Positions 28,438-36,829 of a stretch of DNA of 64,000 nucleotides are shown piece after piece. The translations under genes and the position numbers were made by a program. How positions within the stretch are numbered: position 1 is the first letter of the stretch; each line of letters starts with the position of its first letter. Below the pieces are notes generated by a model, which was not told the origin of the DNA, made no database searches, and saw only the letters and a program-made list of their open reading frames with translations. The stretch is taken from the NCBI RefSeq assembly GCF_042433515.1, contig NZ_JBHLVH010000004.1, positions 239,766 to 303,765 of the forward strand, in the 5' to 3' direction. Origin of the DNA: Kytococcus schroeteri. Its GTDB lineage: Bacteria > Actinomycetota > Actinomycetes > Actinomycetales > Dermatophilaceae.

Positions 28438-28531
28438 GCGTGACTCCTCAGGGTCGTTGCGCGGCGCGCCCGGGCCTGTTCTCCGGGGCATTCGGCGTCC
28501 GCGGCCGATCGAACGGCAAGGTGTCACCTTA

Positions 28532-30796
28532 TCACTGACGGGTGCGCCCCACGGCCGCCTCCGGGGCGGCCGACGCCGACGGGTTCTCCGTGGGCGCGTC
28601 GGCGGGTGCCCCGCCGTCCTGGAACTCCGTGTCCACCGGCCCCACGAGGGACTCCTTGGTGACGTCCTTGACGGTCACGGTCCGGGCCTTGGCCTCCTCG
28701 GCGCGCTTCGTGGCGGCCTCGATGTCGGCCTTCGTGTCGGCCGACGAGACGGGGGCGTCCGCTCCGTTGGCCTCGAGCAGGCCCTGCGTCTTCATCGTGT
28801 TCCAGATGGAGCGCGCGACCGGCGCCGCGTACTCGCTACCGGTTCCCGAGTCGCCGAGCACCACGAGCACCACGTACTTCGACTTCTGACCGGCGTCGTA
28901 GCTGACGAACCAGGAGGTGGGCGCCTGGTTGGCCACCTCAGCGGTCCCCGTCTTGCCGGCCAGGGGGTGGCGCGCGTTGTCCCAGTCCTTGAAGGCCCAC
29001 GACGCGGTACCCCGGGTCATCACGCCCTCGAGGCCCTCGCGGAGCACTCGCAGCGACTCCTCGGTGAAGCCGACCCGCTGGCGGACGGTGGTGTCGTAGG
29101 TCTTGGCGACCTTGCCGTCGACGTCCACCGCCTCCTTGGCCAGCCGCGGCTCGATGACGTTGCCCCCGTTGGCGATGGCGGCGTAGACCACGGCCATCTG
29201 CAGGGGGGTGGTGGAGACGTCACCCTGGCCGATGGAGAAGTTCACCGCGTCACCGCCGCGGTACTGGTACCCACGCAGGCAGAACTCCTGCGCGCTCTCC
29301 TTGAGCTCCTTGCGCTTCTGGGCGTCGGGCACCTCCTTCTTGGTGTACCCGGTCTCCGCCCGCTTGCAGTAGCCCTCCTTGAGGGACTCCCAGTAGGCCA
29401 GCTTCCACTCGCGGTCCGGGATGCGGCCGGCCGACTCGTGCGGGAGGTCGATGCCGGTGCGCGAGCCCAGGCCGAAGCCGCGGGCCATCTCCACGTAGGG
29501 GTCGGCCACGTCCTTGGCGTTGAGGCCGCCCAGTCCGCGCCAGGTGCGGAAGGACCAGCGGTAGAAGGCGGTGTCGCAGGAGACCTCGATGATCTGCTGC
29601 AGCGTGAGGTCGCCGTGCTCCTTGGACTCGAAGTTGCGGAAGTAGCGGTCACCGATCTTGACGCGGGCCGGGCAGCTGTACATCTCCTTCGCGTCCAGCC
29701 CCTGGCTGAAGGCGGTCGGCAGCGAGACGGCCTTGAAGGTCGAGGCCGGCGGGAAGACCGAGGAGACGAGCTTGTTCGTCAGCGGCACCCCACCGTCCTC
29801 GTCCACCAGCTGCTCCAGCTGCTGGGAGTCCACGCCGCCCTTCCAGACCTCCGGGTTGTAGCCCGGCAGGCTCGCCGAGGCGACCACTCCCCCGGTCTCG
29901 ACGTCCATGACCAGCGCAGCACCGGTCTTGGCGCTGCCCTTGTCGCCCGGCTGGGTCGCCCCGTTCTTGCGCGCCGCGGCCTGGCTGGCCTGCGCGAGTG
30001 CCTCCTCGGCCACGCGCTGCACCTCCGGGACCAGGTGGGTGCGCACGTCCAGACCGGCCTGCGGCTCGGTGTGGCTGATCTCCTCGAGGAAGCGGCCGGC
30101 CGGGGAGACGGCCACCTTGGTGACGCCGTTGCGGCCGCGCAGGTCGCCGTCGTAGAAGGCCTCCAGCCCGTCGCGGCCGATCATGGCCGTGGACTGCAGG
30201 TCGTCGCGCCCCTTGAGGTCCTCGGCGCTCACGCGCGTCAGGTAGCCCAAGGTCTGGGCCGCCAGGGCACCCTTCGGCTTGGGCCAGCCGCGCTCGGCGG
30301 TGGCGTCCACCTTGACGCCCGGGTAGTCCTCGGGGCGCTCCAGCAGCGGCAGCAGCTTCACCGGGTCCACGCCCTGGGCCATGGTGATGGGCTGGTAGGC
30401 GCCACCGGAGTTGCAGCGCGGCGGGCGGGGCGCGTCCTTGGCGCCGCAGGTGCGGGTGCGGCCCCACAGCGTGTCGGGGTCCTGCCCCAGCTCGGTGGCC
30501 ACGGCCTCCACGATGCCGCGCCCCTTGTCCTCCTGCTCGCGCATCACCTGCGGGTCGATGGTCACCGTGGAGTGCGCCACGTTGCGCACGAAGGGGGTGC
30601 CGTCGGCGGCCAGGATGCGGCCACGCACCGCCGGGTGCACGATCGAGCGGGTGTTGGTGGTCTGCGCCGCGGTCGCGTACCGGTCGTGCTGCACCACCTG
30701 CATCTGGGCCATGCGTCCACCGAGCACGAGCAGCGCCACGAGCACCAGCACCCCCATGATCACGGTGCGGCGGCGGGCGGTCCTCAGGATCTGCAT
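28532..30796 (-). CDS. mrdA: Penicillin-binding protein 2 (elongation transpeptidase)
   Basis: A 754-residue class B PBP that crosslinks peptidoglycan in the elongasome. A transmembrane anchor is at about 11-30 and a pedestal domain at about 45-280. The transpeptidase domain has the nucleophile Ser352 in STFK (352-355), SCD at 406-408 in the SxN position, and KTG at 615-617. The C-terminal 90 residues are a charged, disordered tail (AAEAAVGRTRQ end). Its start overlaps the mreD stop as TGATG. Final gene of mreB-mreC-mreD-mrdA; a RodA partner is not present in the window. Confidence 0.95.
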   Translation of the reverse strand: MQILRTARRRTVIMGVLVLVALLVLGGRMAQMQVVQHDRYATAAQTTNTRSIVHPAVRGRILAADGTPFVRNVAHSTVTIDPQVMREQEDKGRGIVEAVATELGQDPDTLWGRTRTCGAKDAPRPPRCNSGGAYQPITMAQGVDPVKLLPLLERPEDYPGVKVDATAERGWPKPKGALAAQTLGYLTRVSAEDLKGRDDLQSTAMIGRDGLEAFYDGDLRGRNGVTKVAVSPAGRFLEEISHTEPQAGLDVRTHLVPEVQRVAEEALAQASQAAARKNGATQPGDKGSAKTGAALVMDVETGGVVASASLPGYNPEVWKGGVDSQQLEQLVDEDGGVPLTNKLVSSVFPPASTFKAVSLPTAFSQGLDAKEMYSCPARVKIGDRYFRNFESKEHGDLTLQQIIEVSCDTAFYRWSFRTWRGLGGLNAKDVADPYVEMARGFGLGSRTGIDLPHESAGRIPDREWKLAYWESLKEGYCKRAETGYTKKEVPDAQKRKELKESAQEFCLRGYQYRGGDAVNFSIGQGDVSTTPLQMAVVYAAIANGGNVIEPRLAKEAVDVDGKVAKTYDTTVRQRVGFTEESLRVLREGLEGVMTRGTASWAFKDWDNARHPLAGKTGTAEVANQAPTSWFVSYDAGQKSKYVVLVVLGDSGTGSEYAAPVARSIWNTMKTQGLLEANGADAPVSSADTKADIEAATKRAEEAKARTVTVKDVTKESLVGPVDTEFQDGGAPADAPTENPSASAAPEAAVGRTRQ

Positions 30797-31287
30797 CACG
30801 TGGCGTTCCTCGTCAGGGCAGCGTTCTCCAGGTGCATCAGGGTGGGCACCACCACCACGCCCAGCAGCGCGGTGAGCAGCCAGGCCCACGGGTCGACGGT
30901 GTCGCCGGTCGGCTTCTGCAGGGCCAGGGCCATGACCCAGCGCACGCCCTGCACGGCCAGCGCCGCCACGGCGACGGTCACCGAGGTGAGCAACCACGAG
31001 CGGCGCACGGTGGCCGCGAAGGAGCCGGCCGCCCAGGCCACCAGGCCGTAGGTGAGGGCGGTGGCACCGGCCACCCCGGCGCCCGGCGGCACGAGGTCCA
31101 CCAGCCAGCCGGCCACCAGGCCCCACACGAGGCCCGACCGCGCACCACGCAGCAGGGCCACTGCCAGCACCACGAGCAGCAGCAGGTCCGGCGCGGGGAA
31201 GGACACCCGCGGCAGCAGACCGGTGGTCACGACCGCCAGCAGCACCATGGCCACGACGCGGATGAGGCCGATCATGAAACGCATCAC
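30796..31287 (-). CDS. mreD: Rod shape-determining protein MreD
   Basis: A 163-residue membrane protein with about five helices, weakly conserved as usual for MreD (PDLLLLVVLAVALLRGARSG is the most typical stretch). Identity rests largely on its place between mreC and mrdA. The start is GTG 31287 (GTGA overlap with mreC) or ATG 31284 (TGATG overlap); both are coupled. Confidence 0.85.
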   Translation of the reverse strand: MMRFMIGLIRVVAMVLLAVVTTGLLPRVSFPAPDLLLLVVLAVALLRGARSGLVWGLVAGWLVDLVPPGAGVAGATALTYGLVAWAAGSFAATVRRSWLLTSVTVAVAALAVQGVRWVMALALQKPTGDTVDPWAWLLTALLGVVVVPTLMHLENAALTRNAT

Positions 31288-32486
31288 GGGGCTCCGGTGG
31301 GGGTCGGCGAGGCGGGCTGGGCGTCCGGGCGGGCGGCGTCGCTCGGGGCGTCGGTGGGCTGGTCCACCGGGGCCGAGGGGTCCACGAGCACCGACTCGTC
31401 GTCGCTCGGGTTGCCGTCCAGCGGACCGGTCTGGTCCCCGCTGGAGGACGGCTGGGAGGACGGGTCCGCCGAGGCGTCACCGCCCGGCGAGGCGTCCGGG
31501 CCCGACGGGCTGGGCTGCGACTCCGGCAGCGTGGTGGTCTCGCGCGAGCGGTCGCGCTCGGCGGTGCTCAGCACGCCCACCACCTCGAGAGTGGAGACCT
31601 GCACCCCGGGGCGCACCACGGCCGTCTCCTGGAGCTGGCCCTTGTCCGGGTCGATCGAGGCCACGCGGCCGACGGCCACGCCGGAGACGAACGGGCTGTT
31701 GGCCCCACCCAGCGTGGTGAGCAGGTCACCCTCCTTGAAGGTGCCCGGCTCGAAGGCCTGCAGGGTCAGCTGGTTGGCCTGGCGGGCGGGCGTGCCGGGG
31801 GGCGCGGTGGCCGAGAGCACCCCCATCGCGCCGGAGGAGGAGCGGACGCCCAGGGACAGCGCCGGGTCACCGAGGACCATCACCTCGCTCGTCCAGTCGG
31901 TCACCGAGACAACGCGGCCCACCAGGCCCCGGCGGGAGACCACGGTGAGGTCGGGCTCCACGCCGTCGCGCGAGCCCACGTCGAGGGTGACGCGGCGGTC
32001 CGGCGAGGTGGCCGTGGCCGCGGTGAACCCGATGACGCGGGCCGGGGTCAGCTCACGTCCGGCCACCACCTCGGAGTCGAACAGCCCCACGGCGGCGGAG
32101 TCCAGCCGGTTCTTCTCGCGCTGGGCGCGCAGCTCGTCGGCCAGACGGTCGCGCTCGGACTCCACGGCCTGCAGCTCGTCGGTGGGCGGCACCACCATCG
32201 CGCGCTGCAGGGGGGCGAAGGCCACCTCCGAGGCACTGCGCACGGGGTCGAGCACCGCCGGGGACACCGCGTCGACCCCCACGGCGGCGAGGGTGAGGGC
32301 CAGGGCCGCCAGGGGCCCCGCCCACGCGCGGCGCTCGGCGGAGCGGTCCCGCTGCTGCATGCCCAGCCGGCGGCCGGTGAGGCCCTCCCGGCGGACCACG
32401 CCCACGGGGACGCGGCGCTGGGAGTCACCCCGGCGCCGGCCCCGCACCCGACGGTCACCGGAGTACGGACGGATGCGGTCGGCCAT
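31284..32486 (-). CDS. mreC: Cell shape-determining protein MreC
   Basis: A 400-residue bitopic protein that organises the elongasome in the periplasm. It has a basic cytoplasmic N-terminus (about 1-48), one transmembrane helix (about 50-70), a coiled coil (about 97-125, ELQAVESERDRLADELRAQR) and the beta-barrel MreC domain (about 145-295). A long Pro/Ser/Asp-rich low-complexity tail of about 95 residues follows. The ATG overlaps the mreB-like stop as TGATG. Confidence 0.92.
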   Translation of the reverse strand: MADRIRPYSGDRRVRGRRRGDSQRRVPVGVVRREGLTGRRLGMQQRDRSAERRAWAGPLAALALTLAAVGVDAVSPAVLDPVRSASEVAFAPLQRAMVVPPTDELQAVESERDRLADELRAQREKNRLDSAAVGLFDSEVVAGRELTPARVIGFTAATATSPDRRVTLDVGSRDGVEPDLTVVSRRGLVGRVVSVTDWTSEVMVLGDPALSLGVRSSSGAMGVLSATAPPGTPARQANQLTLQAFEPGTFKEGDLLTTLGGANSPFVSGVAVGRVASIDPDKGQLQETAVVRPGVQVSTLEVVGVLSTAERDRSRETTTLPESQPSPSGPDASPGGDASADPSSQPSSSGDQTGPLDGNPSDDESVLVDPSAPVDQPTDAPSDAARPDAQPASPTPTGAP

Positions 32487-33526
32487 CAGTACCGCTGCTC
32501 CCCGACCACGATGCGGCGCAGGCGCGCCAGGTCGTCGATGCACCGCCCCGCACCGCGGATCACCGCCCGCTGCGGGTCCTTGGCCACGTGCACCGGCAGG
32601 GCCAGCTCGCGGGAGAGGCGCTGGTCGATGCCGCGCAGCAGGGCCACCCCACCGGTGAGCACCACGCCACGGCCGGTGACGTCACCGGCCAGGTCCGGCG
32701 GGCACTGGTCCACCAGGCTGCGGGCGAAGGCGGCGATGCCGTCCAGCGGCGCCGCCATGGCCTCGCGGACCGCGGCCCCGGTGACGTCCACCGTCTCGGG
32801 CAGGCCGGTGCGCAGGTCACGGCCGTGCACGCGGGCCGTGGCCTCCTCGCGCTGCGGCACCGCCGAGCCCACCTGGGCCACGAGGTCCTGGGCCGTGCGC
32901 TCCCCCAGCAGCAGGTGGTGCTCGGTGCGCAGCCAGTCGCGGACGGCCTCGCTGAGGTCGTCACCGCCCACCCGGGCCGAGCCCGAACGGACGATGCCGC
33001 CCAGGGCCGTGATGGCCCCGTCGGCGGTGCCGCCGCCGAGGTCGAGCACCATCGAGGCCTGCTCGTCGTTGACCGGCAGCCCGGCCCCGATGGCCGCGAC
33101 CATGCCCTGCTCCACGATGAAGACCTCGCGGGCGCCGGAGCGCAGGACCGTCTCCTCGACGGCGCGGCGCTCCACGGCGGTGATCTGCGAGGGGGTGGCG
33201 ACCACCACGCGGGGGCGGTTCAGCCAGCTGGAGTGCACCTGGTCGACGAAGGTGCGCAGCATCGACTCGGCGACGTCCGCGTCGACGATCACGCCGTCGC
33301 GGACCGGGCGCATGATGTGCACGTGCGCCGGGGTACGGCCGATGAGGCCGCGGGCGCGCTCACCGGCGGCGAGCACCTTGCCCGTGCCCCCCTCGACCGC
33401 CAGCAGCGACGGCTCGTCCAGGGCGATGCCCCTGCCCTTGCGCCAGATCCGGGTCCGCGAGGTCCCCAGGTCCACCGCCAGGTCACCACCGCGCAGGCGC
33501 TGCCAACTCGAAGTCATGGGCGGCAT
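32486..33526 (-). CDS. mreB: MreB-like actin homologue
   Basis: A 346-residue actin-fold ATPase. Phosphate-1 motif reads DLGTSRTRIW (canonical DLGTANTLIY), phosphate-2 VLDLGGGTADGAI (canonical VVDIGGGTTEVAV), and the adenosine motif LTGGVALLRGIDQRL. The nucleotide-binding glycines and the Asp are kept but the motifs are diverged, as in many Actinobacteria. It should scaffold MreC, MreD and PBP2. I begin at the ATG at 33526, preceded by GGGAGGG at 7 nt; the ATG at 33517 lacks such spacing. First gene of the mre operon. Confidence 0.9.
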   Translation of the reverse strand: MPPMTSSWQRLRGGDLAVDLGTSRTRIWRKGRGIALDEPSLLAVEGGTGKVLAAGERARGLIGRTPAHVHIMRPVRDGVIVDADVAESMLRTFVDQVHSSWLNRPRVVVATPSQITAVERRAVEETVLRSGAREVFIVEQGMVAAIGAGLPVNDEQASMVLDLGGGTADGAITALGGIVRSGSARVGGDDLSEAVRDWLRTEHHLLLGERTAQDLVAQVGSAVPQREEATARVHGRDLRTGLPETVDVTGAAVREAMAAPLDGIAAFARSLVDQCPPDLAGDVTGRGVVLTGGVALLRGIDQRLSRELALPVHVAKDPQRAVIRGAGRCIDDLARLRRIVVGEQRY

Positions 33527-33544
33527 CGTATGTCCCTCCCGAGA

Positions 33545-33570
33545 CCGCCGGCCGGAGAACCGGCCGGCGG
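33545..33570 (-). terminator. Hairpin between ndk and mreB
   Basis: Perfect 11-base inverted repeat (33545-33555 and 33560-33570) with an AGAA loop, 27 bases after the ndk stop. No T-run. It may end ndk transcripts or reduce read-through into mreB. Confidence 0.6.
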
Positions 33571-33597
33571 AGCCCGCTTCCGTGGGCGTCAGGGAGG

Positions 33598-34050
33598 TCA
33601 CACCCCCTGCGGGAACCAGATGGCGATCTCGCGCTCGGCGGACTCCGGCGAGTCCGAGCCGTGCACGATGTTCTGCTGCACCTTCAGGCCCCAGTCACGA
33701 CCCAGGTCGCCGCGGATGGAGCCCGGGGCCGCCTCGGTGGGGTTGGTGGCACCGGCCAGCGCACGGAAGCCGGGGATGCAGCCGTGGCCCTCCACGACGG
33801 CGGCCACCAGCGGGCCGGAGGCCATGAACTCCATGAGCGGCTCGTAGAAGGGCTTGCCCTCGTGCTCGGCGTAGTGGGCGGCCAACTGCTCACGGGTGGC
33901 CTCCACCACCGTCAGGGCGGCCAGGCGGTAGCCCTTGGCCTCGATGCGGGCCAGCACCTGTCCGGTGAGGCCGCGGCGGTAGCCGTCGGGCTTCACCAGC
34001 ACCAGGGATCGCTCGATGGTCTCGTTCGTGTCAGCTGCAGTCGTGGTCAC
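33598..34050 (-). CDS. ndk: Nucleoside diphosphate kinase
   Basis: A 150-residue enzyme that equilibrates nucleoside tri- and diphosphates through a phospho-histidine, His130 in NIVHGSDS. LVLVKPDGYRRGLTGQV and the ATNPTEAAPGSIRGD loop are canonical. GTG at 34050 lies 6 nt after TAGGGT, again leaderless. It is separated from uppP/DUF4233/folC by its own promoter and a terminator, although the neighbourhood is the usual actinobacterial one. Confidence 0.97.
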   Translation of the reverse strand: MTTTAADTNETIERSLVLVKPDGYRRGLTGQVLARIEAKGYRLAALTVVEATREQLAAHYAEHEGKPFYEPLMEFMASGPLVAAVVEGHGCIPGFRALAGATNPTEAAPGSIRGDLGRDWGLKVQQNIVHGSDSPESAEREIAIWFPQGV

Positions 34051-34056
34051 GGACCC

Positions 34057-34062
34057 ACCCTA
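34057..34062 (-). promoter_or_regulatory. -10 element, leaderless promoter of ndk
   Basis: TAGGGT on the minus strand, 6 nt before the GTG at 34050; no ribosome binding site. Confidence 0.6.
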
Positions 34063-34066
34063 GCCA

Positions 34067-34104
34067 GCGAGCCGACGGCGCCCGTGGGGGCACCGCCGGC
34101 TCGC
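34067..34104 (-). terminator. Terminator-like hairpin after uppP
   Basis: GCGAGCCGACGGCG (34067-34080) pairs with CGCCGGCTCGC (34094-34104) with small internal bulges. It closes the ileS-folC-DUF4233-uppP transcript before ndk. Confidence 0.55.
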
Positions 34105-34147
34105 CGGTCGTGCAGGGGCGCGGCCCCCGCGTCGGGGCGTCCGCGAC

Positions 34148-34996
34148 TCAGGCGCCCGTCGCCGAGAGCGTGCCGGTGCCCAGCAGGCCGAAGAGCACCA
34201 GGGCCAGCACGATGCGGTACACCACGAAGGCGGTGAAGTCGTGGCTCGAGATGTAGCGCAGCAGCCAGGCGATGACCGCGTAGCCCACGACGAAGCTGAT
34301 GAGCGTGGCCACGACGATCGGGCCCCACTGCGGCGCCACCGGGTCGTCGGCGATCTTCACCACCTGCATGAGGCCCGAGGCCAGCACCGCCGGGATGGCC
34401 AGCAGGAACGAGTAGCGGGCGGCGGCCACACGCGAGTAGCCCATGAACAGACCACCGGCGATGGTGCCACCGGAGCGCGAGACGCCCGGGATGAGCGCCA
34501 GGGACTGCCACAGGCCGAACTTCAGGCCGTCGCCCCAGCTGAGCTGCTGGAGCTCCTTGGCCTCGCCCTGCGGACGGCGCGCGGCCAGCCGGTCGGCCAC
34601 GCCGATCACCAGGGCGAACACCAGCAGCATCGAGGCGGTGAGCCACAGGTTGCGCAGCTTGGTCTCGATGAGGTCCTGGAAGAGCACGCCGAGCAGGCCG
34701 ATCGGCAGGGTGCCCACGATCACCAGCCACCCCATCCGCACGTCCGGGTCGCTGTGCGGCACCTTCCCGGCCAACGCCTTGAACCACTTGGTGACGATGG
34801 TGGCGATGTCCTTGCGGAAGTAGATGAGCACCGCGGCCTCGGTGCCCAGCTGCGTGATGGCGGTGAACGCCGCTCCGGGGTCCTCGTCACCGAAGAACCG
34901 CCCCACCACCGACAGGTGCGCGCTGGAGGAGATGGGCAGGAACTCCGTGAGCCCCTGCACCAGTCCCAGCACGATCGCCTCGAGCCAACCCATCAC
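34148..34996 (-). CDS. uppP: Undecaprenyl-diphosphatase (bacitracin resistance, UppP/BacA)
   Basis: A 282-residue membrane enzyme that recycles the peptidoglycan lipid carrier by dephosphorylating undecaprenyl diphosphate. Signature motifs are present: GLTEFLPISSSAHL at the N-terminus and PGVSRSGGTIAGGL in the middle. About seven or eight helices. Its GTG (34996) overlaps the DUF4233 stop as GTGA. Confidence 0.96.
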   Translation of the reverse strand: MMGWLEAIVLGLVQGLTEFLPISSSAHLSVVGRFFGDEDPGAAFTAITQLGTEAAVLIYFRKDIATIVTKWFKALAGKVPHSDPDVRMGWLVIVGTLPIGLLGVLFQDLIETKLRNLWLTASMLLVFALVIGVADRLAARRPQGEAKELQQLSWGDGLKFGLWQSLALIPGVSRSGGTIAGGLFMGYSRVAAARYSFLLAIPAVLASGLMQVVKIADDPVAPQWGPIVVATLISFVVGYAVIAWLLRYISSHDFTAFVVYRIVLALVLFGLLGTGTLSATGA

Positions 34997-35424
34997 CGAC
35001 CACCTTCCGTGGAGTTCTCCTGCGCGGCCCCGGTGCCGCCGTGGCGGGCGGCGAACTGCCGGGTGAGCTCATCCATGCGGTGACCCCAGTAGAGCGCGGC
35101 CACCCACAGCCCGAGGAAGATCGCGGCGACCACGAACATCGCCGGCTCCACCAGGCCGCACAGGACGGTGAGCACCTGCAGGACCCACCCGAGGGTGACG
35201 CCCCAGCGGCGCTTGAGCACCACCATCGTCACCAGGCAGGCCACGGCCAACGCCGACCCGCCGACGAGGTAGGACGTGGAATGCACGTCACCCCGAGCGT
35301 GGGCCAGCGCCCGTGCGGTGAGGGCACCGAAGAAGACGGCGAAGGACTGGAAGAACAGGGTGACGCTGGTGAACCGGCGGGACATCTTGCCCAGCGGACC
35401 GACCACGGGGATGGGTGAACTCAC
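34993..35424 (-). CDS. DUF4233 membrane protein
   Basis: A 143-residue protein with four predicted helices (about 20-40, 50-70, 75-95, 100-120). This family is almost always found just downstream of folC in Actinobacteria, and its function is not known. It is recognisable from KMSRRFTSVTLFFQSFAVFF and the helix pattern. The GTG at 35424 has GGGAGGA 8 nt upstream and follows folC by 22 bases. Confidence 0.8.
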   Translation of the reverse strand: MSSPIPVVGPLGKMSRRFTSVTLFFQSFAVFFGALTARALAHARGDVHSTSYLVGGSALAVACLVTMVVLKRRWGVTLGWVLQVLTVLCGLVEPAMFVVAAIFLGLWVAALYWGHRMDELTRQFAARHGGTGAAQENSTEGGR

Positions 35425-35446
35425 GAGGGGGATCCTCCCACGCGGG

Positions 35447-36829
35447 TCACGAGACGTCCGTGGTGCCCAGCAGCATCCGCACGTCCGCAGCCGTGTGGAT
35501 GCTGCCGGTGGCGATGACGCCGCCGCTCACGCCGCCCTCGTCGGCCAGCGAGCCGGCGAGGTCGAGCGCGTCGGGCAGGTTCTCGACCACGGTCACCATG
35601 TCGTCGCCGAGCAGCTCCCGGGCCAAACGGCCGAGCGCCTCGGGCTCCATGGAGCGCGGGCTGGAGTTGCGCGAGACCACGAGGTGGTCCACCGCCGGGG
35701 CCAGCGCGGAGAGCATGCCCTCGGCGTCCTTGTCCTCGAAGACCGCCACCAGGCCCACCAGGCGGGCGAAGGTGAAGGACTCCTCCAGGGCGCGGGCCAG
35801 GGTCTCCATGCCGTGCGGGTTGTGCGCGGAGTCGACCACCACGGTCGGCGAGCGCCGCACCACCTCGAGCCGGCCGGGCGCGGTCATGCCGGCCACGGCC
35901 TCGCGGAGCAGCTCGGGGTCCAGCGGCTGCTGGCCGTCACCGAGGAAGGACTCCACGGCGGCCACCGCCAGGGCCAGGTTCTGCGCCTGGTGCTGGCCGA
36001 AGAGTGGCAGCACGAGTTCGTCGTACTCCCCCGCCAGCCCGCGGATGCCGACGAGCTGGCCACCGACGGCCACGTCGTGCTCGGTGACGCCGAAGTCGAC
36101 GCCGGCCGTGGCCAGGCGGGCGCCGGCGGCCTCCACCGCGTCGGCGACGACGGCGCGCGCCTCCTCGGCCTGCTCGGCCACCACCACCCGCGCCCCGGGC
36201 TTGACGATGCCGGCCTTCTCGGCGGCGATGGACTGCACGTCGCCCCCGAGGTAGCGCTCGTGGTCCAGCCCGATGGGGGTGATGACCGCGACGTCGCCGT
36301 CGGCCACGTTGGTGGCGTCCCAGCGGCCGCCGAGGCCGACCTCGATGACGGCGACGTCCACCGGGGCGTCGGCGAAGGCGGCCAGGGCGAGCACGGCGAT
36401 GCACTCGAAGTAGCTCAGCGGCGGGCCGCCGGCGGCCTCGCTCTCGGCGTCGACGATGGCGATGAAGGGCGCCACGTCGTCCCACACCTCGAGGAAGTGC
36501 CGCGGGTCGATGGGCGCACCGTCGATGCTGATGCGCTCCAGCGGGTCGTGCAGGTGCGGGGAGGTGAAGCGCCCCGTGCGCAGCCCGGTCTCCCGCAGGA
36601 TGCGCTCCACCATCCGGGTGGTGGAGGTCTTGCCGTTGGTGCCGGTCAGGTGCACCACCCGGTAGGTGCGCTGCGGGTCGCCCAGCAGCTCCATGCAGCG
36701 GGCCACCCGGTCCAGGGTGGGCACCACGTCGCTCTCGGGCATGCGGGCCATGAGCGCCTGGGTGACCTCCCGCACGCGGCGAGTGGTCTCCAGGTTCTCG
36801 GCGGCCTCTCGGCGGGGGTCGGCGCTCAT
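35447..36829 (-). CDS. folC: Folylpolyglutamate/dihydrofolate synthase
   Basis: A 460-residue Mur-ligase-fold enzyme that adds glutamate to folates (and in bifunctional forms to dihydropteroate). It has the P-loop HLTGTNGKTSTTRM (near residue 60), RFTSPHLHDPLERI, EVGLGGRWDATNV, the C-terminal-domain motif VVDSAHNPHG, and GSIHTAADV near the end. Start ATG overlaps the ileS stop (ATGA). With thyA and the DHFR fusion this gives three folate-linked genes in the window, though not in one operon. Confidence 0.95.
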   Translation of the reverse strand: MSADPRREAAENLETTRRVREVTQALMARMPESDVVPTLDRVARCMELLGDPQRTYRVVHLTGTNGKTSTTRMVERILRETGLRTGRFTSPHLHDPLERISIDGAPIDPRHFLEVWDDVAPFIAIVDAESEAAGGPPLSYFECIAVLALAAFADAPVDVAVIEVGLGGRWDATNVADGDVAVITPIGLDHERYLGGDVQSIAAEKAGIVKPGARVVVAEQAEEARAVVADAVEAAGARLATAGVDFGVTEHDVAVGGQLVGIRGLAGEYDELVLPLFGQHQAQNLALAVAAVESFLGDGQQPLDPELLREAVAGMTAPGRLEVVRRSPTVVVDSAHNPHGMETLARALEESFTFARLVGLVAVFEDKDAEGMLSALAPAVDHLVVSRNSSPRSMEPEALGRLARELLGDDMVTVVENLPDALDLAGSLADEGGVSGGVIATGSIHTAADVRMLLGTTDVS